Positions 60,893 through 64,000 of a stretch of DNA of 64,000 nt are shown piece by piece. The notes under the pieces are model-generated. The model did no database searches, was not told the origin of the DNA, and saw only the letters and a program-made list of their open reading frames with translations. Numbering within the stretch: the stretch's first letter is position 1; each line of letters opens with the position of its first letter. Source of the DNA: Pseudomonas paralcaligenes (GTDB lineage Bacteria > Pseudomonadota > Gammaproteobacteria > Pseudomonadales > Pseudomonadaceae); assembly GCF_019655855.1 (NCBI RefSeq), contig NZ_BPFX01000001.1, positions 1-64,000 of the forward strand. The letters are read 5' to 3'. Both the position numbers and the translations under genes were made by a program.

Positions 60893-62146
60893 ATGCCACC
60901 AGCCGCCGAACTCGCCCTGGACCTCGCCACCGCGCTCGCCGTCGGCCTGCTGATCGGCGCCGAGCGCGGCTGGCGCGCCCGCGACGGTGACGACGACCAG
61001 CTGATCGCCGGGGTCCGCACCTTCGGCCTGGTCGGCCTGCTCGGTGGGCTGGCTGCCCTGCTCGGCGAGCGCTTCGGCGTCGCCGCCTGGGTCGGCCTGC
61101 TGATGCTGGTCGGCGCACTGGTCCTGGCCGGCTACCTGGGCGAGGCGCTGCGCAGCGGCGACCTGGGCCTGACCAGCGAGGTCGCGCTGATCCTCACCTT
61201 CGTCTTCGGCAGCCTGGTGTTCAGCCACGGCCGGGCGGTGGCCGCCGGCGGCGCGGTGGCGGTGGCCCTGCTGCTGAGTCTCAAGGAACCACTGCACCAG
61301 GGCCTGCGCCGGCTCTCGGCAGCGGAACTGTCCGGCGCGCTGAAACTGCTGTTCATCTCTCTGGTCCTGCTGCCGGTGCTGCCGGACCGGGGCTACGGCC
61401 CCTGGCAGGCCTTCAACCCCTACACCACCTGGTGGATGGTGGTGCTGATCGCCGCCATCGGCTTCGCCGCCTACGTCGCCGTACGCCTGGTCGGCACCCG
61501 CCACGGCCTGCTGGTCACCGCCCTGCTCGGCGGCATCGTCTCCTCCACCGCCATGACCATGACCCTGTCGCGCCTGCACCACAACCGCGCATTGCACGCC
61601 CTGCTCGCCTGCGCCCTGCTGGCCACCTCGGCGCTGATGTTCCCGCGGGTGCTGCTGGAAGTCGGCCTGGTCAATCGCGCGCTGCTGCCGGAACTGATCC
61701 TGCCGCTGTCGCTGGCGGCACTGGTGTACGCGGGCGGCGCGCTGGCCTGCTACCTGCGCGCCGGACGCGAGGCCACCGAAGGCCTGGAGCCGCCGCTGAA
61801 GAACCCCTTCGAGCTGGGCCCGGCGCTGCGCTTCGGCGCCCTGCTGGTGCTGATCCTGTTCCTCATCGAGGGCGCGCGGGAAACCTTCGGCGACGCCGGC
61901 ATCTATGGCGTATCGATCCTTTCCGGCATGACCGACGTGGACGCCATCACCCTGTCGCTGGCGCGCAGCGCCCACAGCGACCTGGCGCCGGAACTGGCGG
62001 TGCGCGGCATCTACCTGGCGGCGCTGAGCAACAGCCTGGTCAAGGCGCTGCTGATCGTGCTGATCGGCGGCCGCGCGCTAGCCCTGCACACCGTGCCGGT
62101 GATGCTGCTGGGCCTGTTGGTCGGCCTCGGCGCGCTACTGCTGTAG
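60893..62146 (+). CDS. MgtC/SapB-like and DUF4010 membrane protein
   Basis: The 417-residue protein has about a dozen membrane segments. The first 130 residues match the MgtC N-terminal region (DLATALAVGLLIGAERGW, VRTFGLVGLLGGLAALLG) and the rest the DUF4010 domain (GGIVSSTAMTMTLSR, LSGMTDVDAITLSLAR). It may be an inner-membrane transporter or regulator of cation homeostasis; function is not established. Its 3' end overlaps rmuC by 12 bp on the opposite strand. Confidence 0.85.
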   Translation: MPPAAELALDLATALAVGLLIGAERGWRARDGDDDQLIAGVRTFGLVGLLGGLAALLGERFGVAAWVGLLMLVGALVLAGYLGEALRSGDLGLTSEVALILTFVFGSLVFSHGRAVAAGGAVAVALLLSLKEPLHQGLRRLSAAELSGALKLLFISLVLLPVLPDRGYGPWQAFNPYTTWWMVVLIAAIGFAAYVAVRLVGTRHGLLVTALLGGIVSSTAMTMTLSRLHHNRALHALLACALLATSALMFPRVLLEVGLVNRALLPELILPLSLAALVYAGGALACYLRAGREATEGLEPPLKNPFELGPALRFGALLVLILFLIEGARETFGDAGIYGVSILSGMTDVDAITLSLARSAHSDLAPELAVRGIYLAALSNSLVKALLIVLIGGRALALHTVPVMLLGLLVGLGALLL

Positions 62147-63655
62147 CGGCTGCTCGTCGGCGTCGGCCTCGTCGAGCAGCGACAGGCCGGAGGGACGCTC
62201 GATCAGCTCGGGCGGCAGGCTCTTGCTGGCGCGGGCGCCGAGCAGCTTGAGGGTCTCGACCCGGTTGATCAGGTTGCCGCGGCCCTCGCAGAGCTTGTTG
62301 CGCGCGGCGTCGTAGGCCTTGTCCAGCTGCTTGAGGCGGTTGCCGACCTCGTCCAGGTCGGCGATGAAGGCGACGAACTTGTCGTACAGCTGCCCGGCGC
62401 GCTCGGCGATGTCGCGGGCGTTCTGGCTCTGCCGCTCCTGGCGCCAGAGGCTGTCGATCACCCGCAGGGTCGCCAGCAGGGTGGTCGGGCTGACGATCAC
62501 GATGTGCTGCTCGTAGGCCTCCTGGAACAGACCGGGATCGGCCTGCAGAGCGGCGGCGAAGGCGGCCTCGATGGGCACGAACAGCAACACGAAGTCCAGG
62601 CTGTGCAGGCCCTCCAGGCGCTGGTAGTCCTTCACCGAGAGGCCGCGCAGGTGGCTGCGCAGGCTCACCACGTGCTGCTTCAGGGCATGGGCGCGGACCG
62701 CCTCGTCCTCGGCGGCGATCATCGCCTGGTAGGCGGTCAGGCTGACCTTGGCATCGACGACCACCTGCTTGTCGCCAGGCAGCTGGATCAGCACGTCCGG
62801 CTGGAAGCGCACGCCATCGGCGCCCTTGAGGCTGACCTGAGTCTGGTACTCGCGCCCCTTCTCCAGGCCGGCGTGTTCCAGCACCCGCTCCAGCACCAGC
62901 TCGCCCCAGTTGCCCTGGGTCTTCTGGCCGCGCAGCGCCTGGGTCAGATTGGTGGCCTCCTCGCCCAGGCGCTGGTTGAGCTGTTGCAGACGCTCCAGTT
63001 CCTTGCCCAAGGAGAAGCGCTCGCGCGCCTCGTTCTGGTAGCTCTCCTCGACCCGCTTCTCGAAGGCCTGGATGCGCTCCTTGAGTGGGTCGAGCAGTTG
63101 GCCCAGGCGCTGCTGGCTGGTCTCGGCGAAGCGCTGCTCGCGCTCGTCGAAGATCTTCCCGGCCAGCTCGGCGAACTGCGCGCGCAGCTCGTCGCGGGCG
63201 GCCTGCAGGTCGCTCAGGCGCTGCTGGTGGTTTTCCTGCTGCTCGCGCAGCTCGGCGGACAGGGCGGCGCGCTGGCTCTCCAGTTCGCGCAGCTGACTCT
63301 CCTTGCGCTCGCGCTCGACGCTCCACGCCTGCGCTGCCGCCTGGGCGGACTCGCGCTCGCGGCCGAGCAGCTCGCTTTCCCGGCGCAGGGCAGCCAACTC
63401 GGCCTGCTGGCGGGTGCTCTCCTGCTGCTGATTGCGCAGATCGTCGAGGGCACCGTCGAGCTGGGCGCTCAGCCCCTCCTGGGCCAGGCGCGCCTGGCTC
63501 AGCCTTTCCTCCAGCAGCAGCCGCTCGGCGGCCTGCGCCGCCAGCCCGCGCTGCTGGCGCCAGAGCAGCAGCGCCAGCGGCACGGCGCCCAGCAAAAGGC
63601 CGAGCAGCAGGTTGGTCGGGTCGAGGACGAAAGGAAGAGGCACGGGCGGGCTCAC
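62135..63655 (-). CDS. rmuC: DNA recombination protein RmuC
   Basis: The 506-residue protein has an N-terminal membrane helix (LLLGLLLGAVPLALLLW), a long coiled coil (about residues 35-220) and a C-terminal endonuclease-like core (about 230-450: GNWGELVLERVLEHAGLEKGREY, FQPDVLIQLPGDKQVVVDAKVSL with the PD-(D/E)xK-type residues, VIVSPTTLLATLRVIDSLWR). RmuC limits inversion rearrangements and acts in genome stability. The start agrees with the membrane anchor. Confidence 0.93.
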   Translation of the reverse strand: MSPPVPLPFVLDPTNLLLGLLLGAVPLALLLWRQQRGLAAQAAERLLLEERLSQARLAQEGLSAQLDGALDDLRNQQQESTRQQAELAALRRESELLGRERESAQAAAQAWSVERERKESQLRELESQRAALSAELREQQENHQQRLSDLQAARDELRAQFAELAGKIFDEREQRFAETSQQRLGQLLDPLKERIQAFEKRVEESYQNEARERFSLGKELERLQQLNQRLGEEATNLTQALRGQKTQGNWGELVLERVLEHAGLEKGREYQTQVSLKGADGVRFQPDVLIQLPGDKQVVVDAKVSLTAYQAMIAAEDEAVRAHALKQHVVSLRSHLRGLSVKDYQRLEGLHSLDFVLLFVPIEAAFAAALQADPGLFQEAYEQHIVIVSPTTLLATLRVIDSLWRQERQSQNARDIAERAGQLYDKFVAFIADLDEVGNRLKQLDKAYDAARNKLCEGRGNLINRVETLKLLGARASKSLPPELIERPSGLSLLDEADADEQPLQQ

Positions 63656-63694
63656 TGTCGGTTCGGAATGCCCGGCAGTATACCCGCGCGGTCG

Positions 63695-64000
63695 TCAGGG
63701 GTTGAGGCGCTGCAGCAGGCGCGCGGCCTCTTGCGAGCCCTGGGCGGCGGCCAGTCCCAGCCAGTGACGCGCCTGCTGCGGCTGGCAGTGCAGACGCCCC
63801 AGTTCCAGCTGGGCACGCGCATCGCCGGCGCGCGCGGCCTGGCGCAGCAGCTCGAGGCCGATGCGACGATCACGGGCATTGCCGCAGTCGCGGCACAGCA
63901 ACTGGCCGAGCCGGCTCTGGGCAGCCACCACGCCCTGACGGGCCGGCTGCTTGAGCAGACGGCCGGCGAAGTGCTTGATGCTGGAGTGATGACCCAGTCG
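63695..64000 (-). CDS. Sel1/TPR-like repeat protein, 5' end beyond the window
   Basis: The 101 visible residues continue in frame to the last base, so the start lies outside. Two to three Sel1-like repeats are seen (SRLGQLLCRDCGNARDRRIGLELLRQAARAGDARAQLELGRLHCQ), ending QGSQEAARLLQRLNP. A CxxC pair is present near the first repeat (LLCRDC). Role unknown; such proteins usually mediate contacts. It precedes rmuC by 39 bp on the same strand. Confidence 0.75.
   Translation of the reverse strand, partial: RLGHHSSIKHFAGRLLKQPARQGVVAAQSRLGQLLCRDCGNARDRRIGLELLRQAARAGDARAQLELGRLHCQPQQARHWLGLAAAQGSQEAARLLQRLNP

Overview
The window is ordinary, dense chromosome of a high-GC gammaproteobacterium, almost certainly a Pseudomonas of the broad P. 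aeruginosa lineage. The evidence is gene content (pepA-holC, minCDE-rluA-apeB, algO/prc, rdgC, a PA4872-type oxaloacetate decarboxylase that keeps His235), very high third-position GC, and Pseudomonas REP-type repeats between genes. There is no prophage, CRISPR array, intact insertion sequence or rRNA. About 65 protein genes and two tRNAs can be supported.

Layout. 1-9.9 kb: AraC regulator, MddA-like acetyltransferase, AEC transporter, TorF-like porin, small zinc-finger protein, oxaloacetate decarboxylase, and a TonB receptor/DUF4198 pair behind a Zur-like box. 10-18.9 kb: YegD-type Hsp70, the LPS exporter permeases lptFG divergent from pepA-holC, an SDR enzyme and bacterioferritin. 19-28.9 kb: a RBBP9-type hydrolase, a DUF4349 lipoprotein operon, acetate permease yjcH-actP, a GH17 membrane protein, and an alpha/beta hydrolase overlapping mlaA. 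29-36.5 kb: patatin, a lauroyl acyltransferase, minCDE, rluA, a methyltransferase and apeB. 35.8-41.2 kb: a UTRA-type GntR regulator divergent from a four-gene ABC importer with a HAD phosphatase. 41-51.6 kb: quinone oxidoreductase, tail-specific protease, EAL-CBS-GGDEF protein, a small XRE cassette, an FKBP isomerase, tRNA-Asp/tRNA-Val, rdgC and the guanidinium exporter gdx. 51.7-64 kb: an MFS-PlsC fusion, azlCD with an AraC regulator, a 1156-residue transporter-like hybrid kinase, pirin, a DUF4010 protein and rmuC.

The most interesting signals are non-coding. (1) A family of ~120-133 bp palindromic elements (ends GGCTATGT/ACATAGCC, REP-pair core) occurs three times. Each copy is flanked by a perfect 8-bp direct repeat (TTTTTCAT, ACAAAAAA, GATGGAAA), and each time that repeat is the U-tract of an intrinsic terminator. 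This looks like a non-autonomous transposable element that targets terminators and leaves them working. (2) Two TGTAG-N5-CTACA inverted repeats lie exactly 210 bp apart, one over the oxaloacetate decarboxylase promoter and one inside its coding sequence, where seven successive codons turn A/T-ending; this suggests a repression loop written into the gene. (3) Upstream of gdx are two hairpins with ACGA and ACGG loops, the hallmark of the guanidine-II (mini-ykkC) riboswitch. (4) Paired TGGTCTAGACCA-like operators sit in the GntR/ABC intergenic region, and a symmetrical pair of DnaA boxes lies upstream of the ykvA-type gene.
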